Shown: positions 9,946-19,634, counted from the first letter of the stretch. The stretch: 61,560 bases of DNA from Fidelibacterota bacterium (GCA_002730315.1 PBZW01000066.1:1-61560); one strand, 5' to 3'. Notes: generated by a model from the sequence alone, not told the origin. A program made the numbers and translations.

Positions 9946-12900
9946 CAGTGCCTAAAGAAAAATAGTATTGTGGTTTGGAATAACCGGTATCATTGATATC
10001 CCAGGCAGAATCAATCCGCAGCAAGAAATACCCCAGGTTGATTTTCATACCCCACCCGAAACCGGCGACAGTATTATTGTTGAAATCAGCACCATCATCC
10101 CAAGCTGTACCAATATCCAGAAACAGGTGTGTACCCAGGTTGCTCAACATGAATTTGTCAGGAACACCCATGGCCAATAAAAAGGGAAAGCGAAATTCAA
10201 AATTGGCTAAGGCTACATTCGAACCAACCCGTTCCATATAACGCCGGCCCCTGACCGGCATGACAAATTCAGAAAAGAACACATCTTCAAGGTCATTATC
10301 ACCGTCAGTCATCGTAGAGTCGCTGAAACGGCTATTATCATCTACACCGTCTGTTTCACCAGTACCAAGTATCCAATTCTGCAAACCGCCCAAATAGAAC
10401 TTTTGTTTATTTTTACCCTGGCTTGTCCCTAAGGTTAACCGCCCGGCTAAACTGGAGTAACGGCCAATTTTGAAATATTTCCGCAAGTCTATTTTTAACG
10501 TTTTGAAGTCCAGTTTTTTACTCCCCCAACCGGGACTGACTACTAAGGTCGTATTCTGCCTAAATCCATCTATGGGTCCAGTAAAACCATAAATGGTATT
10601 ATCATACACCCAACTGGTGATGGGTAAAACAACAGAAAAATCATCATTGTTTATTTCCTCGAATTCATAATAATTGACTTGCTGCCATTCACTAAAGGAA
10701 AAATAATGATAGGACAATCCGCCTTCGATGCGCATAAAACGACTGAATGGGTGGGAAAGGTAGCCCATAATACCAAAATTTCTTAATAAGCCGCGGTGCT
10801 GAAAGCCATAAATATCATAACCCAGAAAATATTCATTCGCCGTATGGGAGATGGAAAAATAATAATCCGTAGGCCGTGTCAGGTACGCATAGCTGAAAAA
10901 ATAATCACTACGTTTTAAATCTATCACCATTTCCGTACCAAAATAGATCTGGTGGTCACCGAGCATATCGCTGAACGCAAACATGGTCATCCCCTGGGCG
11001 CCGAAAACATTATTAAAAGATGCATAGCCGTTAACCAAGTCCAGGGAAAATCGTGTTTTGTAGACTTTGGGTATATAGCCGTTGTCAGAAATATCTGTTG
11101 TATCACTGGTAAACTCTTCTGCAGCATCCGGTGCTGTTTCCATAGACTGGTTAAAATGATCATATTCCCTGGCAAAAATCCAATCCCTATAATCCCTGCC
11201 GGATGTCCGGCCGGAAGTCCATTCACCACGTTTATGCCGCCGTAAATCGGTCAAATCTTCTGTTATTTCATCCTGTTTTATTACATAGCGTGTTAATGGT
11301 GTAGCCATTTCATCTTTTTTCAACGGATGGCTCATGCTGTACACATCCCAACCCATATCGGCGTAACCGGCAAAAACCATATATTCATCATCTTCAGTCA
11401 GGCTCAACTGGAAAGCGCCAGTCAAAATATTGGTAATCGCAACAGGTTCAGAATCAAGTGAATGTCTGTAAATATTCCATACACCGCTGGCATCAGAAAC
11501 ATAAAATAACGTGTTAGTTTGTGTATGGGACCAAACGGGATAATCCTCATTGTGGTCTGTAGCCGTCAAACGCGTAATATTCCCTGTAGCAACATCGATG
11601 GAATAAAGGTCTTTTTGTGCAAAGGAAAGTTCATTGAAATTTTTGGTGTTACGTTGGCCTTTCACGTCATCATTACGATCAGAAACAAATACCAGTTTTG
11701 TGCCATCATTATTCCACGACGGTTCTGAATCAGAATACAAATCGCTTGTCAAAGAAGTGAGTTGTTTCGTATCCAATTCATACTTATACACATCACTGGT
11801 ACCATTTTTTGTACCAATAAATGCCAATTGCTTGCCATCGGGGCTCCATGAAGCAGTGAAAATACCATCCAGGTCAAATGTCAATTTTTCTTTCTTTTTT
11901 GACTTAACATCGATCAAATAGAGCGCATCTGCTTTTCCGGCCTTGGCAGCGATGACAATCCGCTTGCTGTCCGGTGACCAGGATATACCGGGCTGGAGTA
12001 ATTTTAATTCTTCAAAATCCACGGACCTGTTACCCTTTACCAGCCGCTCGATTTCCTCGCCATCAATGGCATCCAAAAGATAAATATCAAAATACCCGGA
12101 CCGGTCTGACAAGACCGCTATTTTACTGCCGTCGGGGGATACGGCCGGGGAAATATTGTAATAATTTTTCGCTTCTTTATGATCGGTCAAACGCTTGGCA
12201 ATATCTTCAATTTCATCCCGACCAGCCACATCCGGCCAATACTCCTTTTTCAAGTATTTGTGCCACTTTTTGGTAAGGTCTTTATAATCCATTCCCAAGG
12301 CACGTTCAAAGCCCTTTTCAGCATTCTGGATCATTTTCATGGCATTGATTATTTCACCAATTTTTTCACGGCCGTACTTTTCAGCAATGAACCGCCATAC
12401 TGATTGCCCGCCTTTATAGGCCATGTAGGATTCCAGTTCTTTAACCGTGGGCATTTTTTCATTGATGGATAAGTCGCGCATGGTCATGTCCGCTTTGGTA
12501 TCCCAGTTCATAGAAAGATATTCTGACAGGCCTTCATTCACCCATAGCGGTATCCTCAACTTCACCCTACCGGCAATTATGCTTTGGATACTGCCGTCGT
12601 AAATCATGTCATTCAAAAGTGCATGAACCAGTTCGTGGTGGATGACGTGCCGGAATTGTTCATAATCCCCTTCAAAAGGCAGGACAACACGGTTCTTGAA
12701 TAATTCTGTTACTCCACCAATACCTTCCTGCATGAACTGCCAGATTACGTTGGTCTGCTGGAAATCGTTATGGGAATGATAGAGAATTATGGATACTCTT
12801 TTTTTCAATGTCCATCTCAGATGCTTGGATATTTGTTCGTGGGCGTCTTCGGCAACTCCCGCTGTGAATTCAGCTAATTGGGTGTCGTCACCATAAAAAT

Positions 12901-13027
12901 AAATGTCAAAATTCGGGGAGGAAATCAGGGACCAATCGAATTCCTTATACTGCACTTTATTTTGCCCAAAAGACTGGGCCAGCAATCCTTCGGCTAAAAG
13001 AAAAACAATGATAATTATTTTACGCAT
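9938..13027 (-). CDS. Peptidase MA-like / WD40-type propeller / outer-membrane barrel fusion
   Basis: The 1029-residue protein starts with a signal peptide (residues 1-21). A gluzincin-like domain follows, with HELVH (H131-H135) and a third-ligand motif NEGLSEY (E165), as in peptidase MA-like proteins. Residues about 280-600 contain TolB/PD40 propeller repeats (SPDGSKIAVLSDRSG, SWSPDGKQLAFIG, SWNNDGTKLVFVSDR). The last 350 residues are beta-rich and resemble a surface-antigen or Omp85-like barrel, ending in an aromatic-rich YYFSLGTDW. It is probably anchored in the outer membrane with the propeller and metallopeptidase on one side. The substrate is unknown. It diverges from the LpxH-like gene. 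Confidence 0.8.
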   Translation of the reverse strand: MRKIIIIVFLLAEGLLAQSFGQNKVQYKEFDWSLISSPNFDIYFYGDDTQLAEFTAGVAEDAHEQISKHLRWTLKKRVSIILYHSHNDFQQTNVIWQFMQEGIGGVTELFKNRVVLPFEGDYEQFRHVIHHELVHALLNDMIYDGSIQSIIAGRVKLRIPLWVNEGLSEYLSMNWDTKADMTMRDLSINEKMPTVKELESYMAYKGGQSVWRFIAEKYGREKIGEIINAMKMIQNAEKGFERALGMDYKDLTKKWHKYLKKEYWPDVAGRDEIEDIAKRLTDHKEAKNYYNISPAVSPDGSKIAVLSDRSGYFDIYLLDAIDGEEIERLVKGNRSVDFEELKLLQPGISWSPDSKRIVIAAKAGKADALYLIDVKSKKKEKLTFDLDGIFTASWSPDGKQLAFIGTKNGTSDVYKYELDTKQLTSLTSDLYSDSEPSWNNDGTKLVFVSDRNDDVKGQRNTKNFNELSFAQKDLYSIDVATGNITRLTATDHNEDYPVWSHTQTNTLFYVSDASGVWNIYRHSLDSEPVAITNILTGAFQLSLTEDDEYMVFAGYADMGWDVYSMSHPLKKDEMATPLTRYVIKQDEITEDLTDLRRHKRGEWTSGRTSGRDYRDWIFAREYDHFNQSMETAPDAAEEFTSDTTDISDNGYIPKVYKTRFSLDLVNGYASFNNVFGAQGMTMFAFSDMLGDHQIYFGTEMVIDLKRSDYFFSYAYLTRPTDYYFSISHTANEYFLGYDIYGFQHRGLLRNFGIMGYLSHPFSRFMRIEGGLSYHYFSFSEWQQVNYYEFEEINNDDFSVVLPITSWVYDNTIYGFTGPIDGFRQNTTLVVSPGWGSKKLDFKTLKIDLRKYFKIGRYSSLAGRLTLGTSQGKNKQKFYLGGLQNWILGTGETDGVDDNSRFSDSTMTDGDNDLEDVFFSEFVMPVRGRRYMERVGSNVALANFEFRFPFLLAMGVPDKFMLSNLGTHLFLDIGTAWDDGADFNNNTVAGFGWGMKINLGYFLLRIDSAWDINDTGYSKPQYYFSLGTDW

Positions 13028-13191
13028 ATATTAAAGTTACGTCATAACCTTTGTTGAGTTCCAGAAAGTAAACTTGCCTGAAACTATGGCTGTTTTACTC
13101 ATAAGTCAATGATTGGACTGTACAATGTTCATTTAGTTAAAGGTTGACAATTCCTTTGCCTGTACATCTACGAAAAAGTAAGTTACTGCTT

Positions 13192-13932
13192 ATGCAATTG
13201 CCCGTCTATTTTATTTCCGATATTCATTTAATGCTCCAGCAAGACGAGTACGAAAAAAAACGCCAGGAAAAACTGTTTCGTTTAATGGATTATGTCGCCC
13301 AGTCCGGGGGTACCTTATTTATCGTCGGTGACTTGTTTGATTTTTATTTCGAATACAAGCATGTTATACCAAAAGTATATTTTCCTCTTTACCAGCAAAT
13401 GTATAGTTTAAAAAACAAGGGTGTCGAAATATATTTTGTCACCGGCAACCATGACCATTGGACTTTGGATTTTATGGGACAGACACTCACCACAAAAGTA
13501 TATGATGATGATTTATCGATTGATATTCAAGGTAAGCGATTTTACATAACTCACGGTGATGGGATATTATCCTTGGACAGGGGGTATAGACTGTTAAAAG
13601 CTATTATCCGCAGCAAATTGTTTATCTGGCTATACCGTGCGCTGCACCCCGCAGTTGGTTATGGTATTGCCAATGCCATTTCCAAAAGAGGCCGCCATGA
13701 TGAACATCCACAAGAGTACAACGAAAAGGTGCTCAATGAATTAAAGGTGTTTACAGAAACGGTTGTTGCGGACGGGCATGATTATGTCATTACAGGACAC
13801 TACCACCAGGCAACCGTGGAAAATGTGAATGGTGGGAAGCTGGTTGTTCTGGGCGATTGGCTGCAGTATTTTTCATACGCTGTTTTTGATGGTAATGACA
13901 TCGAACTGAAATTTTGGAAAAATGATGCGTAG
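13192..13932 (+). CDS. lpxH: UDP-2,3-diacylglucosamine diphosphatase-like phosphoesterase
   Basis: Calcineurin-type metallophosphoesterase motifs are all present: DIHL, GDLFDFYFE, GNHDHW, the ITHGDG segment and TGHYHQ. The spacing matches LpxH-like hydrolases that cleave UDP-2,3-diacylglucosamine to lipid X in lipid A synthesis. I chose the ATG at 13192 (MQLPVYFISDIHL, 246 residues). An upstream TTG at 13144 would add 16 residues with no match to the family, and its TTGACA looks more like a promoter -35 box. The 3' end overlaps the next gene by 11 bases. LpxH versus a related LpxG or UshA-like hydrolase cannot be decided with certainty. Confidence 0.82.
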   Translation: MQLPVYFISDIHLMLQQDEYEKKRQEKLFRLMDYVAQSGGTLFIVGDLFDFYFEYKHVIPKVYFPLYQQMYSLKNKGVEIYFVTGNHDHWTLDFMGQTLTTKVYDDDLSIDIQGKRFYITHGDGILSLDRGYRLLKAIIRSKLFIWLYRALHPAVGYGIANAISKRGRHDEHPQEYNEKVLNELKVFTETVVADGHDYVITGHYHQATVENVNGGKLVVLGDWLQYFSYAVFDGNDIELKFWKNDA

Positions 13933-15049
13933 ACTAATCATACTCACACTTATGGCCGCAACACTCTCATTCCAAAGTTGTGCAATGATCAAGGGCCTTT
14001 TCGGCAAAAAGAAAGAGAAAGTAGATGTAAACCTGGCTGAAGTGGAAAACCTGCGCCGGGAGTATCAGGATGGCCGTGTCCAAGCGCTGCAGGAATTGAT
14101 TGCCATGTACAATGATTCAAATTTACCCTTTGATGTGCGTATCGCTGCCGGGGATGTTTTGGCGGAAACGCAGCACCCTACTGCTTTGAATGCCATTGCT
14201 CAAGTTGTATCCGAAGCTGAAGCCCTGGATTTAACCTTCATGGAGGCATCCATTGAACTGTTGGCAGAATTTAGAAGTAATCCAGCTGCCGGGGATGCCA
14301 TGGTCCGGGCCATGCACACCATTGATGAAAAATCAAATAAACTGCACATGACCCTGGTACGCAACCTGAACAAAGTCCGTACGAAAGACCAAATTCTGGC
14401 CCTGTTGGAACTGTATGAAGTATCCAAAGCGAATGTTTCCCGGACTGATAAACTATTAACAGAAACGCTGGGTGCAATCGGTAGTAGTGAGGTCATCCCT
14501 ATTTTGGTTACTATTTCCAAGGATCAATATATAAATATCGCCGTTCGTAACCGTGCCCTGGAAATCCTTGGTAAAAAAGATCCCCACGAAGTTGCACCGG
14601 CGTTTGCGGAACTATTGGGAGATCCAAATACCAATACAGAGATCAGGGAATTTGCCATCAATACCATGGCCGGGGTGAAAGAAGAAAACCTGATTCTGGC
14701 CCTCATTGAAACCTATAATACAGGCAAGCGCCAGTATTTCAGCATGCTCAATACTTTGTTGGATGCTTTAGGCGAATTCGATGACCCCCAAGTATACAAA
14801 GCAACTGTAGATATAGCTCAAAATGATGAATTCCCCTTCCCGATAAGATCCAAAGCCATCCGTGCTTTAGCGCGTTTTGCCGATGACGCAACTGTAGCTA
14901 AAGTACTCCCGGTCCTTGCAAATGCGGATAACTATCCATTAAGACCGGCTATAATTGAGATGCTTAAAACTATGGGCAAAACAGATATGTTTGGTGAAGA
15001 TGTCCGACGCTTAGCTTTCCAGGCACAGCAGGAGGCTGTCAACCCATGA
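13922..15049 (+). CDS. HEAT-repeat lipoprotein
   Basis: The 375-residue protein begins with a lipoprotein signal ending in the lipobox SFQSC (Cys20), followed by a lysine-rich stretch. The rest is a regular series of alpha-helical HEAT-like repeats of about 30 residues (for example RIAAGDVLAETQHPTALNAI, RNRALEILGKKD, RSKAIRALARFADD). HEAT solenoids bind other proteins, so an envelope scaffold role is likely, but no partner is evident. It overlaps the LpxH-like gene upstream and the next gene downstream by four bases (ATGA), so the three are probably co-translated. Confidence 0.8.
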   Translation: MMRRLIILTLMAATLSFQSCAMIKGLFGKKKEKVDVNLAEVENLRREYQDGRVQALQELIAMYNDSNLPFDVRIAAGDVLAETQHPTALNAIAQVVSEAEALDLTFMEASIELLAEFRSNPAAGDAMVRAMHTIDEKSNKLHMTLVRNLNKVRTKDQILALLELYEVSKANVSRTDKLLTETLGAIGSSEVIPILVTISKDQYINIAVRNRALEILGKKDPHEVAPAFAELLGDPNTNTEIREFAINTMAGVKEENLILALIETYNTGKRQYFSMLNTLLDALGEFDDPQVYKATVDIAQNDEFPFPIRSKAIRALARFADDATVAKVLPVLANADNYPLRPAIIEMLKTMGKTDMFGEDVRRLAFQAQQEAVNP

Positions 15050-15849
15050 AAAATTGTATTATTTTGTTATGCGTGTCACTTATCTTCGCCCAGGAAGTAG
15101 ATACTACATCAACAACTGTAGACATAGCAGCAACAGACACAATAACTTCTGATACGACAGCATTGGACACTACACTATTTCCCGACGTCATAATTGAAAA
15201 AGAGAAAGCTGCAAAACTGCCAGAAGGAGAACCATTTTTTGATTATAAGGACGACTTGGATATACTGCAGATTCAAATAGATTCGTTGAAACGTGTTCTA
15301 CGTGTCCTGGAGCGTAAAAGTGCAATTCCTCCTATCAATAAAGAATTATTGAACTTGATCAAGATGCCCGAACTCCAGCACCGCATCGAACTCACTAACG
15401 GGACGGTGGTTATGGGAGAAATCGTTGAAGAGACGGACTTAGAAGTAATTATTAAGACCAGCATTGGCCAATTATTCATTGACAAAGATAAAGTGGTGAA
15501 TATTGAAGAGGAATCATCTCCGGCACCAAAAATAGAACTCATGAGCGAGCCCTTTGTGAGCGTTTATCCGGACCGGGAAAAAATAACTGGTGTGGTAAAA
15601 AATGCCGGAAAGATTCGAGCGGATTTTGTGCGTATCATTGCTAAACTATGGACACCTGAAACAGAATTGGTTACTATTGATTCTGCCTTTGCTGCAGGCT
15701 CGGAGCAAGAATATAAAACCGGCGTCAGTACAGATACAGCCATTGAACCCGGTGCTACAGCCAGTTTTACACTTACCGTTCCGCTGGCTGAAGGATTACC
15801 TGCCGTTGAATACCGTACTTACGATATCCGCTGGATTCAAGCGGAATGA
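15046..15849 (+). CDS. Secreted protein with FxLYD-like C-terminal domain
   Basis: The 267-residue protein has a signal peptide (KNCIILLCVSLIFAQ), then a threonine/aspartate-rich linker (residues 20-50). A short predicted helix follows and then a small beta domain (LTNGTVVMGEIVEETDLEVI, about residues 115-155), reminiscent of domains that read a modified or lipid-linked surface. The last 95 residues (VKNAGKIRADFVRIIAKLW and onward) resemble FxLYD-type Ig-like domains that describe bond or complex properties at the envelope. No enzyme motif is visible. Its four-base overlap with the HEAT lipoprotein suggests they act together. Confidence 0.6.
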   Translation: MKNCIILLCVSLIFAQEVDTTSTTVDIAATDTITSDTTALDTTLFPDVIIEKEKAAKLPEGEPFFDYKDDLDILQIQIDSLKRVLRVLERKSAIPPINKELLNLIKMPELQHRIELTNGTVVMGEIVEETDLEVIIKTSIGQLFIDKDKVVNIEEESSPAPKIELMSEPFVSVYPDREKITGVVKNAGKIRADFVRIIAKLWTPETELVTIDSAFAAGSEQEYKTGVSTDTAIEPGATASFTLTVPLAEGLPAVEYRTYDIRWIQAE

Positions 15850-15850
15850 T

Positions 15851-16753
15851 CTATTTGATCAGTAAAACCTTTTCTGTCTGAACATTATTTCCACTTACCA
15901 GCTGTATAAAGTACACCCCGCTTGGTTGGGTCGATGCATTCCAAGTGACTTCATGCTCACCGCTCATCAGTTTACTGTTTACCAGCGTTTCCACCAACTG
16001 ACCGTTTATATCATAAATATGTAGAGACGTGACATACTGGGTCTCCAATGAGAATCGTATCGTTGTCGTGGGGTTGAATGGATTGGGATAGGCCGAGTAT
16101 AACATGATTTTTTCAGGGATCAGCGGTTCATCTTCCACCTCCACTTGCGGCAAAACAACGCCAGTCAATGCAATCGTACCATTGGAAATACTGATAATTC
16201 CAGGCGGAATTCCAGCTTGTAGCGCGCCCACATCAAAACTGCCGCTTAATGAATCAGGATATGTGATGTGATCAATCGAAACATTGCCGGTAATTCCCAG
16301 ATATGACTCATCTAAAATTATTGATAAAAGGGATCCCAGGAGGTCCTCAATAAATGTCGAATCGAAATCCAGAGAATCAGGAAGCAAGTCAGTGAATTGA
16401 CTGAAAAAGGAGGTGTCAACTTCCGGGAAAAAACCAAAAATGATATTGGGGTTCAACAGGTCATTGGGCGGTAGGGACCAATTGCCGGCTGCAAAGGATG
16501 GATTATCATCCTGCATATAAATGAAAAGTACAGACATTGTTGTGGTATCAATGGTCTGAATAGCAGATAATAATAAAGTTGAAGTTGAATCACCATCGAC
16601 AGACGCTGCGCTGGCACCGCCAAACGTGGAATCGCTCAAATCAGCTTGGAAAGTGCCATTTTCAGTTCCTGAATAATCAAAACTGATCGATCCTACATAG
16701 ATGCTTTGTCCGCAACAGAGTGATATGAGAAATATAAATAATTTTTGCATCAA
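15851..16753 (-). CDS. T9SS-exported protein of unknown function
   Basis: The 300-residue protein has a signal peptide (MMQKLFIFLISLCCGQS) and a type IX secretion C-terminal sorting domain of about 75 residues, with AYPNPFNPTTTIRFSL, GQLVETLVNSKLMSGEH, SGVYFIQLVSG and a final basic-hydrophobic EKVLLIK. The middle part (residues 25-215) is rich in Ser, Asp and Thr and has no recognisable catalytic motif. It is probably secreted to or released from the cell surface. Its start overlaps the argF stop by four bases, and its stop is one base from the convergent gene on the plus strand. Confidence 0.8.
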   Translation of the reverse strand: MMQKLFIFLISLCCGQSIYVGSISFDYSGTENGTFQADLSDSTFGGASAASVDGDSTSTLLLSAIQTIDTTTMSVLFIYMQDDNPSFAAGNWSLPPNDLLNPNIIFGFFPEVDTSFFSQFTDLLPDSLDFDSTFIEDLLGSLLSIILDESYLGITGNVSIDHITYPDSLSGSFDVGALQAGIPPGIISISNGTIALTGVVLPQVEVEDEPLIPEKIMLYSAYPNPFNPTTTIRFSLETQYVTSLHIYDINGQLVETLVNSKLMSGEHEVTWNASTQPSGVYFIQLVSGNNVQTEKVLLIK

Positions 16754-17661
16754 GAAGTCAAAGCGACCATGATGGCATTCTGGGCATGGAGGCGGTTCTC
16801 GGCCTGATCAAACACAATCGAATAATCCGCTTCCATGACTTCATCAGTCGTTTCCCGGCCACGTTCTGCTGGCAGGCAATGCATAAAAAGAGTTTCTTTT
16901 CCTGTGCGAGTTATCATGTCGTTATTAACCTGGAAATCGGCGAATAATTTTTCCCGTTCTTCCGCTTCTTCCTTTTGGCCCATGGAAGTCCATACGTCCG
17001 TATAAATAACATCCGCACCTTTTACACCACCAATGGGATCATGGGTAATGACAATTTCTGAGTTAGTATTTTCTTGAGCTAATTTGACCGTGTCTTCATC
17101 GGGTGAAAATCCTTCTGGGCAAACACAGGTGAATTTCATGGGCAGGCGCAAAGTTAACTGCAACCAGGAGTGAACTACATTATTCCCGTCTCCAACATAA
17201 CAAACATGGAGGTTATCTAATGAATCTCGATGCTCATTTATTGTTAATATATCTGCCATAACTTGGCAAGGGTGATTATAATCGGTAAGGCCATTGACAA
17301 CTGGGGAATCAGAATGTTTTGCCAGTTCAATAATATGCGCATGATCGAACAATCTGGCCATGATCATATCATTGTAGCGACTCACAACCCGGGCAATATC
17401 TTTGATGGCTTCCCGCTTGCCAATGCCAATATCGTTGGGGCCAAGAAACAACGCATGCCCACCCATCCATGTAAAGCCGGTCTCAAAGGATATACGTGTA
17501 CGTGCCGAAGGCTTGGCAAAAATCATCGCCAATGATTTATTATGGAAATGTTTGAAATCTTCTTTATTCTGGAATTTAGTTTTCAAGTCCTTGGCCAGTG
17601 AAATGAGCTCATGGATCTCTTCCAGGGACAGATCCTTGATATGTAAAAAATGTTTATCCAT
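16750..17661 (-). CDS. argF: Ornithine carbamoyltransferase
   Basis: The 303-residue enzyme joins carbamoyl phosphate and ornithine to citrulline in arginine synthesis. It shows the carbamoyl-phosphate motif SARTR (in KPSARTRISFETG; many homologs have STRTR), HPCQVMAD, the central DGNNVVHSW segment and the ornithine-binding HCLP (FMHCLPAERG). N-acetylornithine-type and aspartate-type relatives are disfavoured by these motifs. It is followed by a T9SS cargo gene overlapping by four bases, and separated from hflC by an 84-base gap that contains a perfect palindrome. Confidence 0.95.
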   Translation of the reverse strand: MDKHFLHIKDLSLEEIHELISLAKDLKTKFQNKEDFKHFHNKSLAMIFAKPSARTRISFETGFTWMGGHALFLGPNDIGIGKREAIKDIARVVSRYNDMIMARLFDHAHIIELAKHSDSPVVNGLTDYNHPCQVMADILTINEHRDSLDNLHVCYVGDGNNVVHSWLQLTLRLPMKFTCVCPEGFSPDEDTVKLAQENTNSEIVITHDPIGGVKGADVIYTDVWTSMGQKEEAEEREKLFADFQVNNDMITRTGKETLFMHCLPAERGRETTDEVMEADYSIVFDQAENRLHAQNAIMVALTS

Positions 17662-17691
17662 ACGCTAAAATTCTACTTACCCCTCCTTTAA

Positions 17692-17713
17692 TTCCTCCCC
17701 ATATGGGGAGGAA
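17692..17713. repeat. Perfect 22-bp palindrome between hflC and argF
   Basis: Each 11-base half starts TTCCTCCCC and meets at a central CATATG. A related GGAGGGG stretch lies a few bases away. No T-run follows on either strand, so it does not look like an intrinsic terminator. It may be a dispersed intergenic palindrome or a binding site. Confidence 0.5.
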
Positions 17714-17745
17714 AACAAGGTGTGGTAATTAATATATTAAGGTTA

Positions 17746-18591
17746 TTATTCGTTTAATGTTTTGAAGAGTTTTGAATCTGCCGGCAGGACCAATGTGGTT
17801 TTACCGTCAATGATCTTTTTATAGGCTTCCAGCGTGCGCATGAATTCATAAAAGTCGGTATCTTTGCTGAATGCATTGGCGTAGATCTCCAAAGCACGAG
17901 CTTCCCCAATACCCCGGATTTCTTCTGCTTCTTTATAAGCATTAGCTAAAATGATGGTCTTATCCTTTTCTGTCGACGCGCGAATCTTCTGGGCTTCTTC
18001 TTCCCCTTCAGAACGAAATTTATTGGCCTGGCGCTTCCGTTCAGCATCCATGCGCGCATAAATGGATTCCTCATTCTCCCTGGGAAGATCTACGCGTTTG
18101 ATGCGGACATCAATGACTTCAATGCCATATTGAGTAGTGGCTTCATCGCTGGCCTTGGTAACCACTTCCATGATCTCTTCCCTAGTTTCGGTGATGATCT
18201 CGGACATATTATGTGTACCCAATTCTCTACGCAGTTCAGAATAAACAATATCATCCAAGCGTGTAACTGCTGTGGGAATAGCCTGCACTGTCTGTAAAAA
18301 GACCAAGGGGTCAATGATCTTCCAGCGTACATAATTATCCACGATAAGTGTTTTCTTATCTTTGCTCAACACTTCTTCGGGAGCAACGTCATACTCTAAC
18401 AATCGATCATCGAAGGTAACGGCATTTTGGAATGGAACCGGCAGTTTGAAATGGAGCCCCGGTTCCTGGAGGGTACGTACTGGTTTACCCAATTGCAGTA
18501 TAACCACCTGCTGGCGTTCATCTACTGTAAATACCGTAGTGAAGAAAACAATGAGGGCTATAACAGCAATAACTAATAATAATTTTTTCAT
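17746..18591 (-). CDS. hflC: Protease modulator HflC
   Basis: The 281-residue protein has one N-terminal membrane helix (residues 4-22) and an SPFH/band-7 domain typical of HflC (VDERQQVVILQLGKP, GLHFKLPVPFQ, a YEFMRTLEAYKK C-terminal helix). With HflK it forms a large cage that surrounds and restrains the FtsH protease at the inner membrane. It overlaps hflK by four bases, so the two subunits are translationally coupled. Confidence 0.95.
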   Translation of the reverse strand: MKKLLLVIAVIALIVFFTTVFTVDERQQVVILQLGKPVRTLQEPGLHFKLPVPFQNAVTFDDRLLEYDVAPEEVLSKDKKTLIVDNYVRWKIIDPLVFLQTVQAIPTAVTRLDDIVYSELRRELGTHNMSEIITETREEIMEVVTKASDEATTQYGIEVIDVRIKRVDLPRENEESIYARMDAERKRQANKFRSEGEEEAQKIRASTEKDKTIILANAYKEAEEIRGIGEARALEIYANAFSKDTDFYEFMRTLEAYKKIIDGKTTLVLPADSKLFKTLNE

Positions 18592-19547
18592 TGTTTACCC
18601 CCTTGCGCATTCAGGTTGAGGAGATTGAGCAAATTACCGCCGTCACCTTCTGGAACGATATATTTTTCAATATTAGGTAAAATTTCTTCCATAGTTTCCA
18701 GGTACATTCGTTTACGGGTCACATCTTTTGCTTTCTTATATTCAACCAGCATGGCATTGAACTTGGCTACATCACCTTCGGCACGTTTGATGCGCGCTTC
18801 CTTGAATCCTTCCGCTTCCCGGATCATAGCCTGGGCTTCACCGCGGGCTTTGGGTATCACATCGTTGCGATACCCTTCCGCCTGGTTGATCATGCGATTT
18901 TTGTCCTCTTTCGCAGACGCCACATCTTTAAAGGCAGCGACTACCTGTTTCGGCGGGGACACATCTTGGAGTTGGACCGCTACCACAAAGATTCCTGTTT
19001 CATATTTATCCAAGATTGCTTGTAAAAGCTCTTTTGACTCTTCCTGGATTTGGAATTTACCTGCTGTCAGCGCTTCATCAATTTTATGCTGACCGATGAT
19101 GGTTCTTAGGGTCGCTTCGGCAGCCTCGCGCACGGTGAGTTCCGGTTTAACAAAATTGAATGAATAAGCTACGGGATCCTTGATCTTATACTGCACAATC
19201 AATTCCGCATCGACAATATTCTCATCCCCGGTAAGCATGAGGCTTTCTTTTTCAACTGTACGGTATTGATTTTTTTCCATGGACCTGAACCCGATCTCGA
19301 TGCGTTTCACTTCAGTGACTTTAGGTGTTTGTACCGTTTCAACTGGAAAGGGTAAATGATAGTTCAACCCCGATTGAGCAACGCGTGTGTGCTTGCCAAA
19401 GGTTTGCACTACGCCCACTTCATCGGGCCCGACGACATACACACCGGTCAGTAGCCATAGGACCAGGCCAATGCCGATCATTGGCAAAATACCGATATCC
19501 GGTACACTGACCTCCCTATCGCCGATTATAATTCGTTTTGGTGACAT
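18588..19547 (-). CDS. hflK: Protease modulator HflK
   Basis: The 319-residue SPFH protein has a membrane helix at about residues 20-40, then the band-7 core with VGPDEVGVVQTFGK, GLNYHLPFPVE and the long charged helix (AEGYRNDVIPKARGEAQAMI). It ends in a short NLLNLNAQGGKQ tail. A clear ribosome-binding site (AAGGAG) precedes the start. It partners with HflC in the FtsH regulatory complex. The order hflK-hflC matches that in most bacteria. Confidence 0.94.
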   Translation of the reverse strand: MSPKRIIIGDREVSVPDIGILPMIGIGLVLWLLTGVYVVGPDEVGVVQTFGKHTRVAQSGLNYHLPFPVETVQTPKVTEVKRIEIGFRSMEKNQYRTVEKESLMLTGDENIVDAELIVQYKIKDPVAYSFNFVKPELTVREAAEATLRTIIGQHKIDEALTAGKFQIQEESKELLQAILDKYETGIFVVAVQLQDVSPPKQVVAAFKDVASAKEDKNRMINQAEGYRNDVIPKARGEAQAMIREAEGFKEARIKRAEGDVAKFNAMLVEYKKAKDVTRKRMYLETMEEILPNIEKYIVPEGDGGNLLNLLNLNAQGGKQ

Positions 19548-19634
19548 TTTTTCTCCTTGAATTTACTATTTGACAAAATTTTTATTAAAACGTATGAGTC
19601 CTTAAAAATTACATTTTACGCCTTTAATCTCTTT

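Noticed and set aside
13144-13191. TTG start giving a longer LpxH-like protein
   Set aside because: The extra 16 residues have no family counterpart, the ribosome-binding site is poor, and TTGACA fits a -35 element better.
17692-17713. Intrinsic terminator after hflC
   Set aside because: The palindrome is not followed by a T-run on the transcribed strand.
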